NCBI GenBank assembly: GCA_963576475.1 | Contig: OY754987.1 | Location: 5,182,036-5,246,035, forward strand | Length of the DNA: 64,000 bases | Direction: 5' to 3' | From: Molanna angustata | Lineage: Eukaryota > Arthropoda > Insecta > Trichoptera > Molannidae | In this document: positions 20,126-33,410 of the stretch, piece after piece | Numbering within the stretch: the stretch's first letter is position 1 | Layout of the letters: each line of letters opens with the position of its first letter | Program-made: the position numbers and the translations under genes | The notes under the pieces: generated by a model | What the model was told of the DNA's origin: nothing | The model's input: only the letters and a program-made list of their open reading frames with translations | The model's database searches: none

Positions 20126-21160
20126 ATGAGTTCACTTCGAGAAGACGAGATTACTGCTTTGTTGATGAATAGTGATAATGAGGATGAAATCATTGATTCT
20201 ATTGATAACATAGACGTCATGTTCAGTGATGAATCTTCATCGTCATCTGACAAAGAAGAAGAACTGGATCCAGGTACATCACAACCTCCAAGAGCCAAAC
20301 GCATGCGAGAAGAGGTCAGGAAGTGGAGTAATTCTGAGTTTACGCCATCACTTCATGAGTTTGACAATTTTCAGTCTGGAATAAAAGTCAATATGGATCT
20401 CGAAGACGAAAATCTCCAATTGAAATTTTTCGAACCAATATTTAATAATAATATTATAAATACTATTGTCTCCGAGACAAATATATATGCATCATCCAAC
20501 TCTGTTAATTCCTCTTCATCCAAAATGAAAAATTGGGTCGACACTACAGTGGGGGAAATTTACACATTTCTGGCCACCATTATTTTGATGAGCTTGGTGG
20601 GAAAGAACTCGATAAAAAAATATTGGAGTAACAATCCATTGATTGAAACACCTTTTATCAAAGCTTTGTTTTCACAAAATAGATTTTTGCTGATCTTGAG
20701 GAACCTTCATTTCGCAAGCCAAAACACGAACAATGATAGACTATACAAAATTAGAAATATTCTTGATCCTCTTCGAAAAATTATGGCTGAGGTATTTTAT
20801 CCCTACCAAAATTTATGCATTGATGAAAGTTTGGTGTTGTGGAAGGGGCGTCTCTCTTTTAAAATCTATATACCGTCAAAGAGATACCGATTTGGAATAA
20901 AAATGTTCGTGTGTTGTGACGTCAAGACGGGATATGTTCTTGATTTAATTGTTTACACAGGCTCTGACTCTGATTACGAAATTCACTCAGACGTGGGTAT
21001 ATCGGGATCAATAGTTCTGACACTTTTGAAAAAATATCTTGGTTGTGGTCATGGATTATACGTGGATAATTGGTACACTTCTCCAGCTTTATTCGACAGT
21101 CTTTTTGAAAACAAGACAAACGCTTGTGGGACAGTAAGAGCGAACAGAAAGAATGCCTAA
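20126..21160 (+). pseudogene. piggyBac-type transposase, N-terminal two thirds
   Basis: The ATG is at 20126; the upstream open frame lacks an ATG. The N-terminus is acidic and serine-rich (SSSSSDKEEELDPGTSQPP), as is usual. The DDE_Tnp_1_7 fold is seen from about residue 60. The first catalytic Asp is in NLCIDESLVLWKGR (about 20820) and the second in GLYVDNWYTSPALF (about 21064). A 1-nt frameshift at about 21153 ends the frame. The continuation (MPKFEKLKKGQVSSF...) lies in the next frame to a stop at 21303. Confidence 0.8.
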
Positions 21161-21733
21161 GTTTGAGAAGCTGAAGAAAGGACAGGTTTCTTCATTTAAC
21201 TCCGATAATCTTTTGGCCATAAAATGGCAAGATAAGAGGGAGGTGTTGATGTTGTCCACTATGCATAAAGCTAATATAGTTGAGACCAACAAAATTGATT
21301 ATTAGGGATGGTTGGAAGAAAAACCATTAAATGGTATAAGAAAGTGTTTTTTCGATTGTTGGAAATTGGAATTATAAATGCGTTCTTTTTGTTTCGCTTG
21401 GCTAAGTCAAAAGTGACATTTGAAGAGTTCAAGGAGAAACTTGTGAGTCAAATGATGGAAAAGTACCATTCTCCTCGACCATCAACAAGCGGAGGCAGGC
21501 GTGGACCAGATAATCCCACAAGGCTCACAGATAGGCATTTTATTCACCCAATTCCACAAAAGGAAGGAAAAGGAAAAAAAAACAGCTAGAAGGTGTTTTG
21601 TTTGCGCTCACACTACGTTTTGTTTGCGCTCACACTACCTTGCGAACGCGCCAGCGCAATTAAACAAGATATATATGTACTAATTGTAATGTCGCCTTGT
21701 GTTTGTTTCCTTGCTTCGAAGATTATCACAGTA
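21161..21733 (+). pseudogene. piggyBac transposase, C-terminal part with cysteine-rich domain
   Basis: After the frameshift the reading reaches IDY-stop at 21303. It then resumes at MVGRKTIKWYKKVFFRLLE (21308) in another frame. The normal GGVDxxDQ segment with the third catalytic Asp is absent. It ends at 21589 before the cysteine-rich tail. The tail (RRCFVC, then [15 protein letters not shown] in the matching copy) is present out of frame at 21584-21733 with a small internal duplication. Inactive. Confidence 0.7.
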
Positions 21734-21880
21734 AAAAACATTATTAATTAGTTTTTCAATATTTTATTTTATTAAATTATTTAAGTATAAAATTAATTTT
21801 TAGTGATAGTGAAAATCAACTGTGATCCATGGACTGTGAAACTGGTTTTTATATAATATAAGTACATAATAGCGAGTATA

Positions 21881-22694
21881 TACACTAGTGGCATTAAGTG
21901 TGGACACTTTTTGACAAAATTTAATTTTCAATGGTAATTTCAGTTTATCTCGGGTTTTTTGAAAAACCATTATGAAATACCTTTAATTATTAATGACTGG
22001 ATGTTTATTGATGTGTTTTCTAATAAATTTAATGCTTTTTTGTTAACTTATATTGATTTATAGCCTTTTTGTATGCTTAAGTAATTTTGAGAGAAATGTA
22101 TTTTGTTAATCACCTACACTTGTGTCGACTTAGTATTCACTTTAAATGTGCATAGGTCATTAAAAACTCATTAATATGGGTATTTATTATTTCTTCGTGC
22201 AATCAACGCTTATTTTTAGCAAAAGTCATCCATTTTAAACATGAATAGCTAAGAACTTTCTTTGGTTTTCTCAATGATTACCAGACTTCAGTTTCATTTG
22301 AGATTTTACAGTGTGTAGTCACTTTTAAAATCGAGTTTTCGTGCTATATAATTAAAAATGGTTATTAAACGAGTGGACTGGTCTCCATCAAAGAGGAGCA
22401 GAGCAGTTACTCTTCGCCAAGAGGGCTATACATATCAGGAGATAGCCATTAAACTAGGCGGCGGTGCGACTAAGTCAGGTGTTCGCAAAGTTTGTGAGCG
22501 TTTTGAAGTGTCTAATAGCACCAAAAATGCCCATAAATTCGGAAGAAAGAAGAAGTTTAGTGTTCAAGATGAAAGACAACTCTGTAGACTGCTCTTAAAA
22601 ACCATAGATTGAGCTCAAAACGACTTCAGCAAGCTATGAAAGCATCTGGAGTTGATATCAGTGACAGGACAGTAAGACAAAAACTTTGCATTTA
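21881..22694 (+). mobile_element. Tc1/mariner-like element, 5' part
   Basis: It starts after a TA with CACTAGTGGCATTAAGTGTG, a Tc1-like terminus (the CACTxxTGGC pattern), followed by an AT-rich leader. The transposase start at 22358 is followed by decay. The element is cut at about 22695, where the repeated viral block begins. Confidence 0.65.
22358..22693 (+). pseudogene. Tc1-like transposase N-terminal DNA-binding part
   Basis: From ATG 22358, SPSKRSRAVTLRQEGYTYQE and the following IAIKLG form the first helix-turn-helix. The reading continues through GRKKKFSVQDERQLCRLLLK to a stop at 22610. A one-base shift restores RLSSKRLQQAMKASGVDISD up to RTVRQKL (to about 22690). The catalytic DDE part is missing. 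Confidence 0.75.
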
Positions 22695-24181
22695 ATATCA
22701 TTAATAGCGAATAAAATTTGATTAATTCAAATCTCAAGGGCCTTTAATTCAGGTTTTAAGGTGTGTTATGAATTGAAAATAGGTACCTCCAGATTTTGGA
22801 TAAGTAAACAAAGCCACCTGCATGATATTGCATCATTATATTAGTTTGTCAACAAGTAAACATTCTAGAATATGCATTGGTGTATAATAAAGTATAAATT
22901 AGTAATTTGTTAATTATTAAATATTATTTAGGGAATTGGTCTCCTACTTAAAGCAAATATATTTATAGGTACTATGATAATTATCACCTTACTTGGTTTA
23001 ATGAGATGATGAGTGTTTGTGGGTTCAATGTCTGTAATTAGTGACCAGAAAAAATATTATGATTTACAACCATAAAATTATGTCAATACCGATCAGCGTT
23101 TTTGTAGTATTGACACATTCATATTTGAAATAAATGGTCACATGGCATCCTCACTCACTAATGTGAGGATTGGTCACGTGACATCCAATAGCAGAGTTGA
23201 GCTTTTGTCATGTGGCAGGACAGCATTTATATATAATTTTCATTTAAAATCTGTTTCAATAAACGGTTACTCGGCTCCAGCATCTTGGATGTGATTGAGC
23301 GTGTGACAGATAACGTTTATATATTTCCATGTGTAGTACTTTAAAATGGTTTTCACATGATTTCAAACTAATTTATTACAGAATCATGATCTACAGACGT
23401 TGTTCTTATGAATGTTCATTGTCTCATCAGGATATAACTTAAATCCGAATGTATTTTGAAACATGTAAAAATTAATTAACAATAAAAATAATAATTTGTG
23501 TACGCCACTGCGTGGCGTTTTATTGTTGAATTTGTGTATAAAAGGGATTGTTTGCCCTTAAATGAGTTAGTCTTCGTCAGAGTAGTAGTAGTCTTCAGTC
23601 TTCAGTAAACAATCTTCCAGTATTGGCTGGAAGAACACGAAAATTGTCTTTCATTTATAACCGATACCTTAGATTTACCAGAATTACCTAGGTGGACGTT
23701 TGAAAGAGAATCGTGGGTTTTGGGTTTCGATATTTGAGATAAGCCCAATGTTATTTGAATTGAAGTTTCTATTCTTTATTTGTACTGGCAAAAATACCAG
23801 TCGTATAATTTAGCTCCCAGCCGTGCTGTGTTTGAACGAACGCTGACTCTCCCTTGAGGCAGGTTCGTAACCAGACGGTGGTGGTTGAGCCTATAGCAGT
23901 TGGAGAACCTGCAAGGGTTCATCTACGACCAACTCGCTTTGCACTTCACTGTAGCTTCAACGAAAGCCAGCAATTATTAGTCGGGAAAAGAAGCAACTAA
24001 CGTCTCTGTGTAGACGTTATATACTCAAATTTTCCTACGTCATTAGAGTGACAGAAAGCGATCGGTCTTTGTGTTAATCGGCTTATATTTCGGTCTATTG
24101 GGGACGTTATATAGCCGGTTTTCTACCGGACCGAGTCAGCTGGGTTACTCTGATTGCGGTGGATTAATTTGAGGGAAAGAG
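22695..24181 (+). promoter_or_regulatory. Upstream segment of block A with a promoter-like region
   Basis: No coding sequence. Notable sites: AATAAACGGTTACTCGG (about 23258); a perfect hairpin CGCCAC-TGC-GTGGCG (23503-23517) followed by TTTTATT; a TATA box TATAAAAG (23537-23544); and about 55-60 bp downstream CTTCAGTCTTCAGTAAAC, which contains TCAGT words like arthropod initiators. A leader of about 600 nt follows before the viral frame. The segment is repeated at 28422 and 36885. Promoter function is inferred from sequence only. Confidence 0.45.
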
Positions 24182-27094
<2,913 letters not shown>

Positions 27095-27380
27095 CTGCAT
27101 GGTTCCAGCTCATAAAAGACACTGATGAATGCACAATCAAGTTTATACAAAATTTTTATGTGCTTTCAGTTAATAAGAATTGGACTAAGAGACAAAGAGG
27201 TGGCAATAAGATTATTGGGCGTCTTGCATCAGTTTCTCCCAAAAATGTAGAATTATATCATCTAAGGCTTTACAGGTGACTGGCACTACATCATATGATT
27301 CATTGCGGACTGTAGGTGGTAATTTGCTGCCTATATATTGTGATGCAGGTCGAGAACTAGGACTAATCCACGATAATTGA

Positions 27381-27975
27381 CAAAGAGCTTACTGGACTTT
27401 TCAGAGACGCGGACAGCATAGATGAAACGGAAAATGGAGGAATTGCAAGATAACAAGAGCGTAGACCAGTGCCCCGTTCTACCATCATACTTTTCAACTT
27501 AAAGCTTTGCACTTCGCAATACGTCGGTAAAAAATGTAGTGATGGTTTTCATTCCATCACTACATTTTTTTGCAAAGTAAAAATTGCAAAGTGAAAAGTA
27601 GAAGCCTATTGCAAAGCAAATAAGCCGTTCTGTTCCACCATTACTACTTTTCATAAAAAAACTTTGGAAAATAATAATTTTGAAATGAGGAAATATTATG
27701 TCCTGTTACAAAAGATTAACATAATAGGTACAATCAGTGTTTACCTATTATGTGTTTTGAGTAAGTACACGATTTTCCAATATATTCGTATTTTTTAGGT
27801 AATTTAAACTATGTTTATGTGATTATTTTGTTCTCATTTTAAGTTTATCTGATTATTTTACTACTCATCTATATTTTAAGGTTATATTGGCACCACACTA
27901 CAAAACAGCACTAAGAGAAGCAAAGAATTGTCTACTCAACAGCAACTTCTATAAACATTGGCTTGGGAATGCGTA
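27381..27975 (+). mobile_element. Harbinger-derived fragment with a 17-bp perfect hairpin
   Basis: It contains AAAAAATGTAGTGATGG (27529-27545), the loop TTTTCATT, and CCATCACTACATTTTTT (27554-27570). Around the hairpin, GCAAAGTGAAAAGTAGAAG and the opposite-strand CTTTTCAACTTAAAGCTTTGC form a looser outer inverted repeat. Farther on it matches the start of the Harbinger transposase region at 43880-44265 and stops at GGCTTGGGAATG. Compared with the copies at 35945 and 43780, copy A lacks about 190 bp after AAAACTTTGGAAA. Confidence 0.65.
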
Positions 27976-28421
27976 TTTCTAAAATTCAATCTAATTTTCA
28001 ATTGTAAACACCCCTGGGGGCGTGTACTGTATTTCCGTAGGCGGTAACATTAAACTGGATATCACTCAAAATGTTAACAGGCGACAAAAATAGTAATATA
28101 ATAAAACCAAAAAATATTGTTTTCAAGGATTTTAATAGGGATTTATTTATATATAATTTTTATCGTAAAATGTACTTATACATAAATAAAATAATAATTT
28201 TGTATATTTCAATAATACTGAAAGTATTAATGTATACCCTATTATATTCATGCTGTCAATTTAATCAATTGATTTAAATATTTCCAGTAATATGTATAAT
28301 ATTTTTATCAACATTTAAACAACTTGATTTTAGATGTTTCTATTGTATCCAACCGTCGAGATGTTTAAAAGAATTTATTCTCTTAACATGCCAACAGCAT
28401 TAATGTAGTTTATAAATATAA
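27976..28421 (+). other. Segment between Harbinger fragment and next block
   Basis: AT-rich; the same sequence is at 36440-36884. It contains AACACCCCTGGGGGCGTG (near 28007) and a 68-codon ATG frame (28071-28277, Lys/Ile/Tyr-rich) without any recognisable domain. Because it precedes the upstream segment in copy B, it may be the true left end of the block. Confidence 0.4.
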
Positions 28422-29952
28422 TATCATTAATAGCGAATAAAATTTGATTAATTCAAATCTCAAGGGCCTTTAATTCAGGTTTTAAGGTGTGTTATGAATT
28501 GAAAATAGGTACCTCCAGATTTTGGATAAGTAAACAAAGCCACCTGCATGATATTGCATCATTATATTAGTTTGTCAACAAGTAAACATTCTAGAATATG
28601 CATTGGTGTATAATAAAGTATAAATTAGTAATTTGTTAATTATTAAATATTATTTAGGGAATTGGTCTCCTACTTAAAGCAAATATATTTATAGGTACTA
28701 TGATAATTATCACCTTACTTGGTTTAATGAGATGATGAGTGTTTGTGGGTTCAATGTCTGTAATTAGTGACCAGAAAAAATATTATGATTTACAACCATA
28801 AAATTATGTCAATACCGATCAGCGTTTTTGTAGTATTGACACATTCATATTTGAAATAAATGGTCACATGGCATCCTCACTCACTAATGTGAGGATTGGT
28901 CACGTGACATCCAATAGCAGAGTTGAGCTTTTGTCATGTGGCAGGACAGCATTTATATATAATTTTCATTTAAAATCTGTTTCAATAAACGGTTACTCGG
29001 CTCCAGCATCTTGGATGTGATTGAGCGTGTGACAGATAACGTTTATATATTTCCATGTGTAGTACTTTAAAATGGTTTTCACATGATTTCAAACTAATTT
29101 ATTACAGAATCATGATCTACAGACGTTGTTCTTATGAATGTTCATTGTCTCATCAGGATATAACTTAAATCCGAATGTATTTTGAAACATGTAAAAATTA
29201 ATTAACAATAAAAATAATAATTTGTGTACGCCACTGCGTGGCGTTTTATTGTTGAATTTGTGTATAAAAGGGATTGTTTGCCCTTAAATGAGTTAGTCTT
29301 CGTCAGAGTAGTAGTAGTCTTCAGTCTTCAGTAAACAATCTTCCAGTATTGGCTGGAAGAACACGAAAATTGTCTTTCATTTATAACCGATACCTTAGAT
29401 TTACCAGAAATACCTAGGTGGACGTTTGAAAGAGAATCGCGGGTTTTGGGTTTCGATAGTTGAGATAAGCCCAATGTTATTTGAATTGAACTGACCACAA
29501 AATCAGTCAACTGACCTGAATTGAACTGACCACAAGTTTCTATTCTATATTTGTACTGGCAAAAATACCAGTCGTATAATTTAGCTCCCAGCCGTGCTGT
29601 GTTTGAACGAACGCTGACTCTCCCTTGAGGCAGGTTCGTTACCAGACGGTGGTGGTTGAGCCTATAGCAGTTGGAGAACCTGCAAGGGTTCATCTACGAC
29701 CAACTCGCTTTGCACTTCACTGTAGCTTCAACGAAAGCCAGCAATTATTAGTCGGGAAAAGAAGCAACTAACGTCTCTGTGTAGACGTTATATACTCAAA
29801 TTTTCCTACGTCATTAGAGTGACAGAAAGCGATCGGTCTTTGTGTTAATCGGCTTATATTTCGGTCTATTGGGGACGTTATATAGCCGGTTTTCTACCGG
29901 ACCGAGTCAGCTGGGTTACTCTGATTGCGGTGGATTAATTTGAGCGAAAGAG
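28422..29952 (+). promoter_or_regulatory. Upstream segment of block B with TATA box
   Basis: Near-identical to 22695-24181. The hairpin CGCCAC-TGC-GTGGCG is at 29229-29243, TATAAAAG at 29263-29270, and the CTTCAGTCTTCAGTAAAC initiator-like words at about 29317-29334. No gene. Confidence 0.45.
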
Positions 29953-30369
29953 TTGCTTTCGCTGATTTTCCCAAAAGCGGACGTAACCTTAAAGAGAAGT
30001 CGTCGCGTTCGCTTCAAAGAAGGAGTATTAACAACAGGAAGCAAAAGTTTTAAACCCAAATATTGGTGGAATAGAATTTTAAATAATAAAGTTGCAGAAG
30101 CAACTATAGGAAATACATCATTTTATGCAACAGAAAATCTTATGCTAGTTAAATGTCCTTATGGTAATTATTTGGTATCCAGAGATCATTTATTAATTAT
30201 TTCAGACCTTGCCTCTCAACGATACTTATTAAAATTATACAGTATAATTTGTAATAATATGGAAGATCATGATTCATTTATAAATATTGATATTTTAGAT
30301 AAATTTTTGATCAATGGAGATTTAATATTAGAACATGCTGGAAATCTAGGGTATGAATATATATATATA
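29953..30369 (+). pseudogene. Viral L-polymerase copy B, N-terminal part
   Basis: Same sequence as 24182-24590, ending GGGTATGAATATATATATA where the Helitron-like element begins. The motifs LVSRDHLLIISDL and [12 protein letters not shown] correspond to the region before the RdRp in L proteins. The rest of this copy is at 33405-35378. Confidence 0.8.
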
Positions 30370-33300
30370 CTAGCTTTTATGTCCCGCCGTTGGCCAAGAA
30401 TGTAAAATTGTGAAAGAAAAAGCAATCGTTTTTATAATATTGTCACCCAATTATTTTGCAATATCAGACTATGAAAAGTGGTTTGAAATTTGATTGAGTT
30501 TAAGTATTGTTAAATGTTCAAGTGATGGCCACAACCCATTCTTTTTTATATATTGCTATAAAGTGTGAATGAAGTATAATATTTATACAATTTCTGCTCG
30601 CATAGACTATGCGTAATGGTTTTAAATATGACTGTTTATCAATGTTGTAAAGAGATTGGTTTGGCCACAACCCCCATTTTTAAATATTATCATCGAAAAT
30701 AAATTGTAATGTGTACCTATTGAAAATTTAGTAATTTTGGATGTTGTGATGTGGTTAAAATTTCATTAAACAAACGTAGGTACTGAATAGATCTAGTATT
30801 GGTCACATCCCATTCGTTTTTATATTTTTTCATCAAGTGTGCATTATATTTTTGCTCAATTTGACTGAAAGTCTTCATTAACGAAGAAGAAGAAGACTTG
30901 AACTATAGTAAATAGTTTTTAATTTGAATATAAATGTTGTGAAGAGTTCAGTAATGGCCACAACCCCCATTCTTTAAATATTAGGTGTTGAAAATTATTC
31001 AAAATAGGATGATATAAATGGTTTAAATTTAATTAAACAAAAGTATTGAAAAGATTCTAGTGCAGGTTATATCGTCACATCCCATATCCCATTCATTTCA
31101 TATGTATTTTCATCAAGTGTGCATATCGTTAATAATATTTCTGCACAATAGACTATTAGACTTAAAACTAACCCAAAAGACTAAATAAAAAAGAGAAAAA
31201 TAAGTATAAGACTATAAGAAATAGTTTGTATAAAAAACTATTCCAATGGTCTACATAAAATAAGTAAAAATACATATACCTAATAGAAGAATTAGACTAT
31301 TGGAAATAGATTGTATAAAAGCTCACCCAAAGGTCTACAAAAAAGAAGAAGAAGAATATTTAGACTATTGGAAATAGTTTGTATAAATACTGACCAAAAG
31401 GTCTACATAAAAGAAAATGAATAAGACTATTGGAAATAGTTTGTATTAAAACTCTCCCAAAAGTCTACGTACTTAAATGAAGAAGAATAATAATTAGACT
31501 AAAGGAAATAATTTTTATAAAAAAATGACCCAAATGTATACATAAAAGAAGAAGAAGATGAATTAGACAATAGGAAATAGTTTGTATAAAAACTGCCCTA
31601 AAGGTCTACATAAAATTAAGAAGAAAAAGAATTAGACTCCAGGACCCGCCGCTTCAGGCCCTTCAGTACCTCCCGTCCCTTTAATCCCTCATTACGTCCC
31701 TTCCCATCAGGCCCTTCAGTACCTTCCGTCCCTTCAGGCAGTTTTATACCTCCCGTCCCTTCAGGCCCTTTAGTGCCTCCCTTCCCTTCATTACATCCCG
31801 TCCCATCAGTCGGTTAAGAAAAGTTTAAATCCAGAAACCATCCTGGAAGAACCGCGAAGAGATGAAAGAACCTTCTTTTCCCAGGATGCTCTACTTAATA
31901 GGTAAAATGACTAAATACACGAAGAAGAAGAAAAAAGTTTAAACCCAGATACCTGCGAAGAGATGGAAGGACAGTTGGACCTTCTTCTCCCAGGATTCTC
32001 CAACTTCATAGGTAAAATGACCAAAAATACACGATGAAGAAGAAGAAGGAGAAATAAGTTTAAATCCAGATACCTGCGAAGAGATGGAAGGAAAATTGGA
32101 CGTTCTTCTCCCAGGTTAGTCCACCTTCAAAGGTAAAATGACCAAATAGACGATGAAGAAGAAGAAGAAAAAAGTTTAAATCCAGAAACCTGCGAAGAGA
32201 TGGAAGGAAAATTGGACCTTCATCTCCCAGGATAGTTCATCTTCATAGGTAAGATGACCAAGTACACGTTGAAGAAAAAGAAGAAAAAAGTTTATATGCA
32301 GAACCCGTCCTGGAAGACCTGTGAAGAGATGGAGGGACAGTCGGACCTTCTTTTCCCAGGATACTCCCCCTTCATAGGTAAAACGACCAAATACACGAAG
32401 AAGAAGAATAAGAAAAAAGTTTAAATCCAAAAACCATCCTGGGCATACGCTCGACAATTCACCAAAGTTTCATTATAATCGGACAAACGGTTGATAAATA
32501 AATAAATAAAATAATTTTCCTATAGGAAATCAGTATAGGTATACTATTGTTGATTTGTAAGTAAATAGTATTAGGTAGGTACCTACCTACAACAACCTTC
32601 TAAATAAATTCGATTCCTAACAAATTTTATTTGAATATCACATTCTTTCTGTAGCCATGGAAACGATTCGAACACGTAAGTAATATCGAATGGTTCGGAT
32701 ACATTTTTTGAATATGTAGGTACCTACATTGGTTTGTTCGATGCCATAAAAATGAAAATTGTCCGAAATATCAAATATTATATACAAATTATGCAATTTT
32801 ATTATGCCCATATCTTTACTAATAATTAACAGACTTTTACAATATACGTCTTAAAACTTGCTGTAATGTCTTGTGTTTCATTTTATTATTTCATATTTAT
32901 ATTTATTTCAAAGGTTTATTATTTTCAAGAACATATTCATTCGGTAGGAAAATGAAATATTGTATGAAAAGATATTAAAATGGCGGCATTTATGTACAAA
33001 ACGCTTACTTTAAAAATAAGTTAAACATTATAATTATACAAAATATTCACCATGTTTTTCACTTAAACGCTAAGTTATACTTGAAAGTAAATTTTTTTCG
33101 TGTAAATACGTACTTCTAACTTTTAAACTAACAGATATATGCGTGCAAAATGTACACTTTTTTGACAGATACGACTTGGAAAATTTTGTATGAAAAAAAT
33201 AATTATTGAAATATTTTTAAAATTCAGCATTTTTATCGCATTATTTTTAGCGTGACACTGCATCAGGTATACAGGTACACATTCGCACATAAATTAGATT

Positions 33301-33404
33301 TTTAGATGCTCTTGGTTTTTCAGAAGGCGTGAGACAAACACACACACACATACACACACACACACACACAAACACTAACATTTTGATTGCTTTATTACTT
33401 TAGA
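30370..33404 (-). mobile_element. Non-autonomous Helitron-like element, copy 2, inserted in viral copy B
   Basis: Same ends as 11216-15606 (CTAGCTTTTATGTCCCGCCG on the left, CTTTATTACTTTAGA on the right of the plus strand). The host on both sides is the viral TA tract: ...TATATA on the left and TATAAGATGG on the right. Comparison with the uninterrupted copies shows insertion between A and T without loss or duplication. The internal repeats are as in copy 1 but not expanded. Confidence 0.72.
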
Positions 33405-33410
33405 TATAAG

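Larger units (their letters stand above)
19416..21880 (+). mobile_element. piggyBac-like element, copy 1 (damaged)
   Basis: It begins at TTAA followed by CCTTTTAAGGCGCATGGACG, the usual piggyBac target with a CC-start terminus. A duplicated upstream block (ATGTGCTGATTTTACCGTTTCG at about 19850 and 19945) and a splice acceptor (TTTACTTTCAG, ending 20040) precede the transposase. The 3' end is not resolved because a Tc1-like element abuts it at 21881. Its 3' part (21308-21870) is shared with 59650-60720. Confidence 0.7.

Noticed and set aside
22695..24181. Upstream viral-block segment as an LTR
   Set aside because: It has a TATA box and AATAAA-like words, but I found no matching second LTR, primer site or TG...CA pair around a retroelement body.
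33387..33410. Start of viral copy B at 33387 as an independent gene
   Set aside because: These bases belong to the end of the inserted Helitron. The viral part starts at 33405 and is the continuation of 29953-30369.
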